Notes: generated from the sequence alone by a model not told the origin. A stretch of DNA of 64,000 nucleotides from Stereocaulon alpinum (GCA_018257865.1 JAEUBA010000024.1:307978-371977), one strand, 5' to 3'. Counted from the stretch's first letter, positions 22,901-36,733 are shown. Numbers and translations are program-made.

Positions 22901-25900
22901 TCATGCAAATGAGCATTTCTATCAGCGATCAAGCGCAACCTCATGCGATTCCTTCCCTCCGTCTGATCGAGCTGCCACTTCTGGACAGAGGAATCTTCGA
23001 AGACCCCGCAAGGCCGCCGGAGCTCGCGATCCATCTTGGCCCATGTAGAGGCATTGAACGCCTGGCTGTCTTGATAATCTTGAAGAGCGCGCTGTCGTTT
23101 GAGGTGTTCTGCAGCGTAAATATTGGATCGCCAATGATCGGTCCCAGTCTCATGACGTCGTAGTATCTCGTCATTAGCGGCGTTTTCCGACGCCCAGCCT
23201 CTCAACCTTTCTCTTCGCTTGTTGATTCTGGCCTTCGCAGTTTCCTCGGTTTTGTGGTTCTCTTCTCCTACAAAGGCTTCCCATGATTTTGACAGTGCAG
23301 TAAGTAGGAGACTATCAAGATCGCTGCGATGAATATCCATCCAGCCGAGGAAGGCTTCGTTGTCAAGCTCCATAATCTTCTTGAACCCCCTTGTTAATGA
23401 AGCGCTATCAGAGGCGCTTACTTGTTTGAGAATCACAGAGATCTCCTTCGGCTTCTGCACGAGCAGCGTCCGCCAGAGATCCGCAGCAGCCATGCGCACT
23501 TCGTTAACGGGACTGCACAATTTGTTGTAGACCAAATAGCAGAGTAATCTCAGAAAAGTTTCTTGGCGGTCTTCTGAAGGCAGCAGAACAGACTGCCAGT
23601 ACACAAGCTTGCCCATGAACGCGACTGTATCAGCCGAGGATGATACGTCGTCTAGCTCGGACAGCCTGAGGAGTATTACCCGTGACAGTATAGCCCGTAT
23701 GCTGGCAATAGTCGGACTGCAAAGGGCTACAGCTTTTATCGAGGAAATCTCCGGAAGTTGCAGGTATTCCAGTATGTTTGCGAGAAATTCTAGGCTATCC
23801 TCTGCTCCATTTATGAACCAGCCCTCGTATATGGCCTCACCAAGATGCGCTGCAAGACGAGCTAGGTTGGCAAGCACTCGGGTTTTCCAGAGCAGCTTCT
23901 GATCCAATTTGATGGAAGTCCCAAGATGCGAGAGAGTGTTGCGAAGAATGAAGGTTTCGAAATAAGCTTGATGTTCTTGGAATCCGGGAGGGACCTTCAT
24001 GAATAATCCAAGCCCAGGAAAGTCAGGCCTCGAAAAGATCTGGTCAGCAAAGACCGCGATGATCAATTCCAGAAGCTCCTCGACGATAGAGCCGCTTGGA
24101 TTGGAAGCAGTTGTGGGCTTGTTGGATGGAATGATGGAGCGTAGCTTTACCTCTGATGCGCCTGGCTGTAAGGAATCAGAGGTCACTAAGATGTAGGACG
24201 ACATCCGTTTCGGTGGCTGAATCCTTGAGGGTGTTGATCCCTGAGACGGTTCGACAGTAGTTGTTCTAACAACAGGAGCACTTCGTGTCGAATTCGCTGA
24301 CAGAGGTCTCATTATCACATCATCACCCTTAAAGGTCAATGCGGATTCTCGAGAATGAAGCTCCGTGTCCGCGCTGACTGGGTTGGCGCTGACGACGATG
24401 GGAAAAAGCACGAAGAGAAGTTCCTGAGTATAAGGTGACATGGCTGCAAAGTCTCGAAACGATTGTGACTTGGTGTGTATATCGGCCAAGAATCTCGTGA
24501 CTGTGCGCAATATGTACACTGATTCCGCCAACTGCTCGACAGCTGGTTTGGCATTACCTGTAGCCATTAGTGGATACTAAGCAAGGATCTAGAGTCTTGG
24601 ATCTTACCTGGTACTCTTGTCTCTATGCTCAGAGTCATGGATCGCTGTCTGGTATCCGAAGCCGTTGCTGTGATCCCACCTGAATGCTGAAGTCTCTCGT
24701 TACTGTTCTCGCCCAATGGCGAATCCGGATCTGATTGATCTCTAGTTACGACCTTAAGACCCTCTTCCAGCATCGCGGTGATTACTGGAAGCATGGCGGG
24801 ATAAACCACAATGGTTTTGTCACCAGATGCAAAAGTATCTAAAAGACTGAACAGATCGAACGTTCGAGCGAAATCAATGCTTGCGACATCCAAGCCAAAG
24901 AAGACAGCAAAGCAGATTGGCCAGACGGTCGGAATATTCCACCATCGCTTTAGTCGATGTCGTATGACAGCCGCACCGCCAGTCTTCTCAACGAATTTTT
25001 GGACGTAGCCGTACCCACTTATGACTAGCAGGCGGGCCAGGATCTTAGCTGCTAGCACAACGACAGTTGGCTCGTCGTCAGCAAGAAGGTGAAGAAGCCA
25101 CTGCTTGAGTCAGCGCAAGCTTACGTGTTTATGCGAGACTTAGCTACCTTGTTCGTCACAGTCCTGGCAAACTTCTTGATATTTGAAGATTCACCCCTAA
25201 CGCACAGCAAATCTGCGTATAGTTCCAGGATCTTCAAGGCAATTTGCAGCTGTGTGAGCTTGGGTGTGGTCTCAATCTGCTGCATTGCAGAGCGAGGGGA
25301 AGAGCTACCAACTGTCTTTCGACGGGTTGGCAGATTAGTAGTTAGCTTCATGCTCTTGACTCTCGCGGGTGTAGATGACGTTGACCTAGGCTTGTGTATG
25401 GCATATGTTATATAAAGTGCCAAAGCACGCATTGACTCTGCCGTAATATTTCTAGTAAGAACCGACTTGAAAGCCTGGACAAAGTATTCGAATGTATCCG
25501 CAGTGAATGTACCACCTCTTAGGGAGTCTAACCACTTCTTGGTTATGCCTAGATAGCAACGTTAGCAAGCTGTATCGTCATTTGTAGGGAGGTTGATTTA
25601 CGCATTCTTGACAACCGTTTAGCATTGAATTGGTGAAATTTGCTACGGGAACCAAAGACTATGAATTGCTCGTAGTACAACTTCTGCACCTGTGGCTCAG
25701 CACCTCGCCATAGATCCGTGTCGACTAACAAGATGCGATAAGCTAGGGGGTTAATGATTACAGAATCTTCAGGCTTGTCTATCCGATAGCCAACGAACTT
25801 TAGAATCTCCGCAAGCGCTGTCAATGGAAGGTCGAGAGTCGGCGGCTCGTCGGCCGTAGAAGGATTCGGGAAATGAGGTACATTAACGGTATCGAAGGTA

Positions 25901-28263
25901 CTTTGACTGAGCTTAGCGTTCAGCAGAGATGACAGAACTCCAAATCCGTTCTCTCTCTCCATGGCCTCGCTATTGCGCCAATTCTCCTGTACACTTTCAA
26001 GAAGCGTTTTCAAAGCCCGAAGGACGTCATTCGCGGTGCGGGAGGCCTCAAGAAGAGCCAAGCCGACGGCAACGCATCCTCCAATCTGCCAAGCAGCGTC
26101 ATCAAGCGACCGTGGTACGACTACCGTTGGGTCACCAGTGAGCACCGCAAAACCAGACGAATGCAGCAAAGCTTCATTGATCGAGGGAATCGCTCCATTG
26201 ATTGCGAGTGCGTTACGCCCTCCGCGTGTTACACTTCGTAGGTTTTTGCCGGCTGTCTTTGAGACGAATTTCAAGAGTTGTGTTTCATTGATGTTGTTCT
26301 GATCATTATCATCTAATATCACTGTGGCCGAAATGTTGAGAAGCATTCTGGATTCTGGAAGTAATGCCCCGGCCTTTGATCTTATCGCTGCGAGAATGTC
26401 TGACTTCTCCTCCTTGCCTGGATGAAGGCTTTCGTTCCGTAGGTTCAGGACGGCGGATGCTCTGTAAGTCTGAAAGGACCCCAAGCAATCCTGATAATTA
26501 CCGGTATACCTTGGACCAAGCTCATAGTATACAGAAATTAGGTCGTCGCTCAGCACATCAGCGAATACGTTGGCTAATGCGAGGCGCCATTGAGTAAACA
26601 CTAGACCTTTGCCAAGACGAGAGGCGAGATCTTGCGGTGTGCCCAGGAAAGCTTGAATTGCGTTAGTCTTACCATTCGAGTACGGAGCCTCGCGATCTTC
26701 GAAGCTGCCCTTCGCCAGAGGAGGAGTGGCAGGGTACTGGGATTTTACTTGCTCAACAAATTCGCCGTCAATGAAAAGCGAGGCTCTAGCAGAGGACGTA
26801 GTTTTGGGGCGGCGATGCGCTATAACGACATTGTACCAGCGTCGTTCTCTAAAGGATGATGACTTGAAGCGAACACTAGGTCTCGACGATGTCACAGAAG
26901 TTTGGAGGATCAGGTTATGGGTGTCCTTCTCAAGATAGACGAGCACAAAACACGTTTGGCTTGCGTCAAACGCCCCAAAAAGGGTAGTGTGTGAATTGTT
27001 ATCGAATTGAATAATCTGAAACCAGAATGACAATGTGTAGCCTGAGCTGGACGAGGTGGGAGGAAAAGCCCGTCCAATGCCCGGGAGCTCTATCGAGGCA
27101 TAGCCATACAGAGACAAATCAAAATGGACATAAGAAGGTGAGCGAGATGATCTTAGAGACATCAAGAGGAGTTCTCCGATGAGTTCCGATGAACGTGCAT
27201 GCTGATACAGGAAATAGGAGTCATTGACACTGGCAACACCCAGTTTGAGAAGAGCCGTTGCCAGACCGTGAAGCTCATGGACGTGAGGATGATCCTTTGA
27301 TGGCAACCTGACCAGTAAAGTGAGTACTTCGTTGAGTAACCCTGTACCATGAAGTGCAACCAAGTTCGCTGTAGATAACGACGCAAGGTCATCTATTATG
27401 CTGGGTATCCGTAGAGGTACAACATCCTTGGCGATCGAATCATCTCCTTGCACGAGCTTAATCTCAAGCATTTTCCAAAGATTGAACATGACCAGTACGG
27501 CATTGGGATTATAGACAAAGGCTGAAAGACTGAGATCTCTTTTTACAAGATTTGGGATTGGGGCAGCTGGTTGCAGGGAAAGATCTCCACCACCTTGCTG
27601 TGACTCCGGTGCAGAAGTGGAAATCTGATCAGTGCTGAGAGAGATGAAAGAGGACTGAGACCGGCTATTGGTAGCAGTTCTTTGTCGCGATAGAGTATCG
27701 AAGAAGTCGGTCATGGATTCGTCGTCCAGAGCGCAACCCAACAGGCAACCGAATACGTTGTCGATTAGGGTTCTCAAACCGGTTTCCGCGTTGCCTTCTC
27801 CGCCAATGAGCATTGTGCTGAGACTCTTCTCCACAGCCAGCCATCCACCTTCCCCAACGCGTTGGCGAAAGTATTTTTGATTCCCTTTGTGCGACTGCAA
27901 TGCGGCCGTAAGAACACCGAATATTGCCTGTAGAAGATTCCTTATGATGGCAAATTCCTCACCATTTCTGCCTCCAGATTCTCCATACGTTCGAGCAATG
28001 CCGCCAAGGGTTGCAATGACCGTCTGAAAGCCATTGAGGTGCCTAAAGGTGTCCTTGATGGGCAATGTGCCCTGGGTCTCCAACAGCGACTGACGTATTC
28101 GATGTGCACCCTCCAACTTGGCATGTATGCTCTCTATCCTCCCATTGTGCTCGTCCACCAAGTTGTCTTCCCCTAGTATCTGAAGCTGGCATTGTAGCTC
28201 CGCCGCTTCTGGACCTCTATCCTTGAGCGTGGAAGCCCGGCGGCGAGGCGCTATGGATGACAT
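19992..28263 (-). CDS. BEACH-WD40 protein of the Bph1/Lvs (beige-like) family, 9 exons, 2613 aa
   Basis: Large scaffold of vesicle traffic and membrane fusion. Exons: 28263-25602, 25548-25148, 25100-24608, 24557-21138, 21083-20923, 20869-20564, 20511-20299, 20244-20089, 20021-19992. Every junction keeps frame. Exon 1 carries helical-repeat sequence and a concanavalin-A-like lectin domain (about 27120-26720; TLSFWFQIIQFD...LFIDGEFV). Exon 4 carries the PH-like domain (about 22590-22190) and the BEACH domain (about 22080-21270; YPVFPWVLADY, LIPEFYYLPEF, NVFDHLSYHGAVDLD). The last five exons encode WD40 repeats, ending GRVYEWDCIQR. Eight introns of 47-67 nt are present; seven are GT-AG, and intron 5 (20922-20870) begins GCAAGA and ends CAG. 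ATG at 28261-28263. It is head-to-head with the protease gene 488 bases away. Confidence 0.92.
20870..20922 (-). other. GC-AG intron in the BEACH gene
   Basis: The exon ends AAGAGG and the 53-nt intron starts GCAAGA, with a GCTAAC branch site 13 bases before the CAG. Splicing here joins ADSKR to PIGLFEHVHQG, the expected WD40 text. No GT within reach restores the frame. Confidence 0.8.
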
Positions 28264-28751
28264 TACGAAGGCTTGCCGTGGTATGCATCAGTTCAAGGTG
28301 CCGCCAACATTTGCTGCATCGCATATAGACGCACAACATACGGGCAGTACGCAGGGCTGTGTTGTGCCCTTGGCGCGTGCTTCCACATGAGTCATAAGAG
28401 CAACATCTTGAACTGGCATGATCTGGGTGGTTCTAGAGGTTGGAGCGATATTTGTCCCTATATGAAGATTCACATCAGGTGTTGCTCGAGCAGCTCTCGA
28501 AGGTTGTACTGCAGCTTACGGGCTGATACAGTTCGAAAGATCGCCAAGGCGCTAGCCATGGTCAGGGACCCAGCCCCCGAAGGTTGCCTAGCGGATAGAT
28601 TCGTCATCTGAGCTCTTATTTTGACCCGCTTCTCTCTTCTACAACCAACAACCCTTTCTCATTCTCCAGCAATACCCATTCCACATCCATTATACGTGAT
28701 CCAGCGTTCCATGGTCTGGCAGCTCAGCATCTCGAGCACATTCCAGCAATC
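28264..28751. promoter_or_regulatory. Shared promoter region between divergent genes
   Basis: 488 bases separate the start codons of the BEACH gene (minus) and the subtilisin gene (plus). The part next to the protease (28620-28735) is rich in C and T on the sense strand (CTTCTCTCTTCTAC, CCCTTTCTCATTCTCC), as is usual for fungal core promoters and leaders. No TATA box was identified. Confidence 0.5.
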
Positions 28752-30367
28752 ATGAAGGGACTCTTTGCGTTGTCGCTTCTGCCTTTACTGGCCTCAGCAT
28801 CCCCATTCCTCGTGGACACCATTCACAACGAAGCAGCTCCCATCCTCTCCTCTACACAGGCCAAAGAGATCCCCGACTCCTATATCATTGTTTTTAAGAA
28901 AGACATCGCACACACTGCAGCTTGTGCACATCACGAGTGGGTTCAAAACGAACATGCCCAGATCGAGACTGCCAAGAGGGATCTCTCGAAGCGCTCGCAA
29001 TTCCCCATAACATCGTTCGGTGGACTTAAGCACACATACAACATCGGTGGAGGCCTTTTAGGCTACTCTGGACATTTCGACGAGCAAGTCATCGAGCAAG
29101 TTCGACGACACCCAGATGTAAGTAATCATTTCCATCTCTTATCTGCCTATTTATGCGCACGTGTCCATATTGACGCAGGGTCATGCGACAGGTCGCCTAC
29201 ATAGAACGCGATTCTGAGGTTCACACCATGGGCAGCAGTAGTCCTGAGACAGAGAAGAACGCTCCATGGGGCTTAGCCAGAATATCACACCGCGACAGCC
29301 TGAGCTTCGGTACCTTCAATAAGTACCTTTACTCTGAAGATGGAGGTGAGGGCGTCGATGTCTATGTCATCGACACCGGTACCAATGTCGAACATGTCGA
29401 CTTCGAAGGACGTGCCCACTGGGGCAAGACGATCCCTGCCAACGATGAAGATCTCGATGGCAACGGCCACGGTACTCATTGCTCCGGCACCATTGCTGGG
29501 AAGAAATTCGGGGTCGCAAAGAAAGCCAATGTCTACGCTGTTAAGGTCCTGGGAACCCAAGGCTCAGGTTCAATGTCCGACGTCGTCAAGGGTGTCGAAT
29601 GGGCTGCGAATAGCCACAATGAGAAGGTGAAGGCTGCAAAGAGTGGCAAGGGCAAGAAAGGTTTCAAGGGCAGCGCCGCGAACATGAGTCTCGGCGGAAG
29701 CAGATCTTCCGTCTTAGATCTTGCTGTCAACGCAGCAGTCGATCTCGGTATCCACTTTGCCGTCGCCGCTGGCAATGACAACGCCGACTCCTGCAACTAC
29801 TCCCCCGCAGCTGCCGAGAAAGCTGTCACTGTCGGCGCTTCTACCCTTGCGGATGAACGTGCATATTTCTCCAACTACGGAAAGTGCAATGACATCTTTG
29901 CTCCTGGTTTAAACATCCTGTCTACGTGGATCGGTAGCAAGTACGCCACCAACACCATTTCTGGCACATCCATGGCCTCTCCGCATATTGCTGGTCTCTT
30001 AGCCTATTTCCTCTCCCTCCAACCGTCAAAAGACTCTGCTTTCGCAGTTGGGAAAATTACCCCCAAGCAGTTAAAGGAGAACTTGATCGCTGTTGCCACC
30101 ACGGGAAGCCTTTCTGACGTTCCAACCGGCACTAAGAATGTAAGATTCTTTCCCACTGAATACTTAAATCGCGGTGCCCTTTCGATTCGAGTAAATGACT
30201 AACACTTGCGACAGATCCTTGCATGGAATGGTGGCGGCTCGTCCAACATCAGCGAAATCTTTAGCCAGCCCCATAAGTCCGAAGCCCAAAAGGTGGCGGC
30301 AAAAGCCGAGGACTTCCTCAAATCTGAACTTGATACCCTCGAGCAGATGTTCACCGAGTTAAAGTGA
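28752..30367 (+). CDS. prb1: Vacuolar subtilisin-like serine protease (proteinase B type), 3 exons, 488 aa
   Basis: Exons 28752-29117, 29192-30139 and 30215-30367, with introns GTAAGT...CGACAG (74 nt) and GTAAGA...CGACAG (75 nt). The signal peptide MKGLFALSLLPLLASA is followed by an inhibitor_I9 propeptide (DSYIIVFKKD...VAYIERDSEV, which spans intron 1). The mature S8 domain has the catalytic Asp in VYVIDTGTN, His in GHGTHCSG and Ser in GTSMASPHIAG. The C-terminal extension after LAWNGGG is Lys/Glu-rich. This is the layout of yeast Prb1 and of the fungal vacuolar serine protease allergens. It should degrade vacuolar proteins and activate other vacuolar hydrolases. The gene symbol is by family resemblance. 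Confidence 0.93.
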
Positions 30368-31317
30368 AAGGACAATTCCAACATCCCACACATGTCAGAG
30401 GCGTCTGAGGCCTGGTGTATCACATGGGCATTGATTGGGGGTTTGTTTTGTGTGCGCAGATGTTGGCATTGCTTTTGGATGGACAGGGCGGCATAATGGA
30501 TGTTGCATGTTTCCTTGTAGTACTGTCCGTACGCGTTATAAATAATGGAGTTGTTGTTCACGAATCCAAGATACTAGTCTATGAGCTTCTGGAGGCCTTG
30601 AAGGCTCTACGTCTTAGCGAGGTCAGCATATGTCTGCCCTGGGCTTTCGCAGTCTGATGCACAATTATTCCATAATGGGCTCCTCGTTGCCGTCTCAAAA
30701 CGAGCCGTTGGGGTGCGGAGCTGGTGGAATAGTGTTGGCAACAGTTTGCCATCAGCCTTACGTGTTTTGGCGGATGGGATGACAACCGAGCAACCTTGAG
30801 CGGCCTTACCTTAGCTTGGGCTGGGCGAGGGCGGGCCATGGATTGGGATGTGTAATTCGCATACTCGCGTCCCGACTACACACCAGCTTTCAACGCAAGT
30901 ATGCGACACTCAGTCGCAACCATAGGGACAGTCATCGCTCCGTTCGACTGATCTCAATGTCAGTGAGCCTGAGCGGACCCAGCCGTTGATTCTTACTGTG
31001 GATCTATGTCACCTCAGCCTCAACCACGTCAACAGCTTGGCTGCGCCAGCCAGGACCTTAATAGCACTTTGATGGGACGCATGCAATCAATGACGATACT
31101 GGCCAAGAGGGTAGAAGAGAAATCAAGTGTGTACATCCATTGTGTCGGCGCAGTGGAAGTGAGGTAGCACATCAACGGCGAGCATTGGCATGCGACCTGG
31201 CCCACCGCTGTTGGAGTCAGCGTCATCGACACCGTCCAGAGGAGTTTGGGCAATTGAGGTCGTACCTGGTCGAGCGGCTTGGGTCACGCCCTGGTGCCAG
31301 CCTTGATCCCCCGAGTT
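30368..31317. other. Gene-free spacer
   Basis: 950 bases between the protease stop and the Rho GEF start, holding the 3' UTR of the first and the promoter of the second. Nothing else is recognised. Confidence 0.45.
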
Positions 31318-34300
31318 ATGAGGCCCGGCATGGCCTATCACCAGAGCGGCCGCCGCCAACCTAACCAATCCAATCAATATCAAGGCGCTCCAACACTTCA
31401 ACCTCAACAAGGTATTTCAGCGCCCCCGGGAGCACAAGGCGCCAATTCTTATGTGCGAAGGACGCCAAGCTTCGATCCGGGGGATGACACACAATATCCT
31501 GGAGAATTGAACGGCATTGTTGAAGGAAGAGGATATAGGCCAGGAAGCATTGCTGGCATGCAGCACGATGAGCTACATATGGGAATCCAAAGTCCGGCGT
31601 TCCCGCCACGCTCGACTTCGTACGTGACAAGTGGTGGTGGAGGATATCAGCACCAAGAAGTCCCTCTAGCCCCATCACGGGGTTCCTACAACCCACAGCA
31701 ATATGGCGCACCACAGCCGCAGTACAGTCCGCAGCTTACTAGCCCAACGGCCTCCACCTTCGGTGCTCCTCAGCCATATGTGCCTGCCGCTTATGGGACG
31801 ACCAGCAACTTGTATCAGGCAGGCTATGGTGGCCAAACCCAAGGAACACCACCACAGGCTTACCCCGCCACTTTCTCTCACAACTCTTCGGTCCAGCCGC
31901 CTCCCCCACCTCCACGGCCTAATGAACAGCGTTATGGGACTCGAGTATCTCCTCAAATAGGCACAGACCCAAGAGCACAATACACGAACACGTCCCTCGA
32001 ACCACATTACCGCCAGCAAGCACAGCCCTCATATTCTCCACCTGTTGCTAGCTCGTATACTCCACCCGCTCCTCCACCTCCACCATTTTCACCATCTCAA
32101 GACGCTTATCCCTCGACCTCCTCTTCTGCAGCGCCACTCCAGACTTACTCCCAAAGGAGCTCCACATCGCAAAGCCAGCAACAAAGAAACCTTGATCGTC
32201 CACCTTCGATCCACAATCCATTACCACCATTACCAGCACACCATCCGGGCGGGAGCCCACGCAACACCTCTCCAGCTGTACACCGCAGACCTGTTGGTTC
32301 CAGTAACTCACTGGCCAGCAATTCATTGCCACCAACGCCAGGAACACCGGGGCCTACACCACCTGCACATTCGCCGCAACGTAGTGGCACGATAGGCAGA
32401 CATCCGCAAGCGAGGCCACTTCCTGGGCCACCACCTCAACAGTCGGATTATTTTGGTCACAGTAATGGCAACAGCGACGAGCAGGAAGGATCTGATGAAG
32501 GACCTGCTTATGATGACCTTATGCAAGAGGTTGAAGCAGCAGTCATGGGACGAGCGCCGCCCACTAGCTCAAGACGAAGCCAAAGGGCCTCAAGAGCATC
32601 GAATCATGCGTCGATGGATGAGAGTCCGGCCACGTTCTTACCACCTTCTAGGCCTGATTCCGAAGACGACCGTAGTGACACTAATGGGCATATTGAACAG
32701 ATCGCTGAGGGAAAATACGTGGATTATGGTGCGTACAGTGACAAGAGCGATGCAGAGGCAGAAGCTGGCTTGGCTGCTATGCACATGGCAGACCAACAAG
32801 ATGCCGCAGATGAGGCTCGAAGGCGAAGTAGCCACTCGCAACAAGCATCAAGGCTTCACCAACAACCTCTGGAACTCAGCAGCGACAGCGATATCCCAGT
32901 CGACATGGATACTTATGGCGGAGGATTCGAGGGGCACGTTCACTACGGTGATCGGGATTCATCTCTGGGAGAGAGCTATGGCTATGCGAACAACGTTGAT
33001 GATCAAGGTCGACCTTTTGCACATACCAGAACGTCGCAGCGTTCTGATGTTTCAGGGGCAGCCTACGAATACCCTATACTTGGTGAAGAGTACATGCATC
33101 CGTTCGCTCCAGCTCGCGTAGACAGGGCGGGCACTGGTGGTCTTTCGGAACCAGGAGCGAGGCCACGGAGACTTAGCTTTGAAGATGGCGATGAAGCAGG
33201 ACTAGCAGAATCCGAAGATGCGTACACTTCCGGTACTCAGAGTCCTTCGAGAGACAGCATGCCCGATATGTTCTTCCATCCTGGAGTGGCTCCAAGCCGA
33301 CCATTACCAGCAGCGCCCGCAGAGCCCTCGAGCAACAAATCCATCCCCCAGCTGATGCCTGCTGGTACGTACCAACGTCCAGGATCTCTCTTGCAATATG
33401 ATCAATATGGGCGTCCAACGTATCCAGCGGCTCCAAATGCGTACGATACATTGCTCACTCCTCAGGGTACTCCAGTACCACGATCGTCTTCTCTGATAAG
33501 CCATCAAAGCGCACCTCAGACCGTTCCCCCCATACGGTCGAAGACTGATGCAGATCGGGCCAGAATCCTTAGGCAGCAGCAGCAGATGGGCCTTCGCTCG
33601 GCCTCGTCGATATATGGTTCCGATTCTCTAGGCGATCCAATGCTGAATCCTAGCGCCGAGCTGGTCGGGCTTCTCCCAGAGATACCGTCTGGCAAGCGGA
33701 GAAAATTCAATCCGTCGAAGCTTTCAACTAATGATTTTAAAAGATGCCCCGAGCCATGGGCATTGACTTCAATAGTCGCATGGATCAAAGAGATGAGCGA
33801 CGGAGAGGCAGACCTCAAGGAGAAACCACTAGTTGATGGTATCGTGGCACTTTTCACTCATAAGGTTCCGACGATGAATACCGCAGATGCCGAAGTACTA
33901 GGGGAAAAAGTGGTACAGTCAATGTTTGACTCGGGTGCGCTCCTGAAAGAGGAGGAATGGGTCAAATTCGGCACTGCTTCTATGTCGGGTGTCTTATTCC
34001 AGTTGACAGGTACTGGCTGCTACTCGCCGAAGGTGCACACTCTGGCTATGCCAGGGAGATGCTACGCTCATCACTGTATGCGCACATTGAAGAAGATCAA
34101 CCTGCAGACTCAGACTCTGGAACCACAGCGGAGAGTTGAGGACTGGGTGACCTTCTACAAATTGACGAAAACTGACATCGAAAAAAGTGACAAGAGAGAA
34201 GTAGAACGCCAAAATAATCTACATGAGATTGTGACGACTGAGGACAAGTACATCGATCAGCTCAACGTCCTCCGAATACTCTACCGGGACGAGCTGGCCA

Positions 34301-36733
34301 AGTGGCAACCACCGATTCTTGCGCCCAAGAGGAAAGACGGCTTCATCCGAGATGTGTTTGGTAAAGTGGATGCTATAAAGCAAGTCAACGAAGATTACCT
34401 ACTGGCACAGCTGAAGTATCGACAGCAAGAGCAGGGTCCATGGATTGTCGGATTTAGTGAGATCTTTCGGGAATGGATTCGAAAAGCGAAAAATGTGTAC
34501 ATTGAGTATGCAGCGAATTTTCCGCACGCGAATTATATCGTTCGTCAGGAGGCTGAGCGCAACATGCTTTTCCGACAATTTCTCGACCAAGCGAGAGCCA
34601 ATGAACGGTCAGAGAGACTTAGTTGGGATACCTTTCTCAAGGCGCCTATCACCCGACTCCAGCGATATGGCCTTTTGTTGTCCACCGTTTCAAAGAACAT
34701 GATACAAGATTCCGAGGAGAAGAAGAATCTTCAAACGGCAATAGAGGAGATCAAGGAGGTCACGCATGCTTGCGATAATCGAGTTGATGAGATGGCAAAG
34801 ACCATTGATCTCTCAGAGCTTCAAGCCAAGCTGCAATTGAGGCCTACGATGGGAGCTATCGCTCTGAATTTGACACATCTCGGGAGGGAGGTAATTTTTC
34901 AGGGAGACCTCCAAAGGACCGGTTCTAACAAGTTCAGCTGGGTTGATACGCATGCAATTCTATTCGATCATTATCTGATCTTGGCCAAGACAGTCAGCGC
35001 CAGGGATGCCGCTGGCGGCTTGAAATACGAGAAGTATGACGTGTCGAAACACCCTATACCCATGGATCTCCTTGTGCTCGAGAGCATGAGTGATGACGCA
35101 GTGGTGAAGTCAACGATGAAGGGCATTGGAGCTGTAACAACAATGACTACAAAAACAACAAATCTGCAAGACTCGCGGCCGAGTCGTACATCAATATCTG
35201 GCTCTCAGGGTGGGCCAGGCACGTTAACACACATGAACACATCATCATCAGCAGCATCCGTCATGACCAACGGCTCCGGCAAGACACTCACTTCTTCTAC
35301 CGTACTCGATAGCCCCAAAGACGAAAGAGTCATATATCCGTTCCGCATAAAACATCTTGGTAGATCAGACGGCATGTATACTCTATACGCTTCTAGTGCG
35401 GAGAGTAGGGCAACGTGGTGTGAGAAGATCATACTGGCGAAAACCCGACATGCTGCATCACTTCACTCGCAGCACGCGGAGCCCTTCCGGCTGAAGGTCA
35501 TAGCTGATACGGCTTTTGGTTACGATGCGATGTCTGGAATGGGCAAGATTGTTGTCATCAAGGGTACACCACTAGATCGCGCGATACAAGAGGTGGAGGA
35601 TAAGTACAAGGACATGGTTACGAGGCCAATGCCGGTCTGCAGAGCCGCAGTGAACTGTGCAACTGCCTTCAACCAACCACATGGCAACCCAATGGTAGCA
35701 ATTGGTACCGATTATGGCGTCTATATCTCTAACTATGACAACCCCAGAGGTTGGACAAGAGTAAGCTTATGTCTACTTCTCCCAAGTGGAACCCTGCTGA
35801 CGCAATGTCCAGGCCATTGCTGCCACCCGTGTGACCCAGATCGCCGTCCTTGAAGAGTTCTCCCTTTTCCTACTCATAGCCGACAAATCCCTCATAGCCT
35901 ATCACCTTGACACAGTCTGCCCTGTCTCCGGCGCTCCAACCCAGAACAATATCTCCGACAGCTCCTCCCGGCGCGCACCGCAAAAACTTTCCGGTGCCCG
36001 CGACGTCGGCTTCTTCGCCACTGGCCGCATGAAAGACCGCACTCTAGTCTTTTACAAAAAGCGAGAAGGTGTCTCCTCCATCTTCAAAGTCCTCGAGCCT
36101 GTCTACCAAAAGTCATCAACCTCAGGCTCCAGTATGCGCAACCGTTTTGGTATCAAGAAAGGCAGCGTGGAATTCTTTCGCGATTTTGACGACTTCTATA
36201 TCCCATCCGAATGCTATGCTATAAATCTCTTCCACTCTTCTCTCGCCATCTCTACAGCTCGCGGCATCGAGGTCATGACTCTGGACAAGAAACTCCCCTT
36301 CTCTATCCCCGATCTCAAAGGTCCTGAAGTTGCTTCTATCGCTCAACATATCCGTGATCAAAGACCCCTCGGCATGTTCCGTCTCTCGGATTCCGAGTTC
36401 CTACTCGTCTTCGAAGGGGTGGGTATCTATTGCAATAAGCACGGCGACGTGTCCCGCTCCGTCGTTCTCGAATTCATAGGAAAGGCACGAGAAGCATGTC
36501 TAGTCGGCAGCATGTACTTGGTCCTCGTTGATGCCGGAGGCGGATACGTGGAAGTCAGAAACGCTATCAACGGCCGTTTGAGACAGGTGGTGTCAGGCAG
36601 AGACGTGCGCTTGTTGGATGATGGCGGCGCGAATAAAGGGACAGTCAAAATTTGCATGCAACATCCGGAGCAAGAGCGGTGTCAGGTTGTGGTGGAGTTG
36701 GTTATTAATGAGGGTTTGAAAGAGGATAAGTAA
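31318..36733 (+). CDS. rom2: Rho1 guanine nucleotide exchange factor, Rom2 type (DEP-DH-PH-CNH), 1787 aa
   Basis: Activator of Rho1 in the cell-wall integrity pathway. Two exons, 31318-35760 and 35813-36733, are joined in phase 0 by a 52-nt intron (GTAAGC...TCCAG); the junction reads GWTR|AIAATRVTQIAVLEE. I take the ATG at 31318; the next in-frame ATG at 31330 (MAYHQSG) is equally plausible. The first ~800 residues are disordered and rich in Pro, Gln, Ser and Tyr. A DEP-like domain lies at about 33740-34160 (VKFGTASMSGVLFQLTG), the DH domain at about 34205-34810 (EIVTTEDKYIDQLNVL; APITRLQRYGLLL), PH at about 34850-35460, and the CNH domain from about 35625 into exon 2. The order is that of yeast Rom1/Rom2 and fission yeast Rgf proteins. 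Confidence 0.93.

Noticed and set aside
29183..29191. In-frame extension of protease exon 2 upstream of 29192 (MRQVAYIE)
   Set aside because: The splice acceptor CGACAG at 29186-29191 and the continuous propeptide text RRHPD|VAYIERDSEV show that exon 2 begins at 29192.
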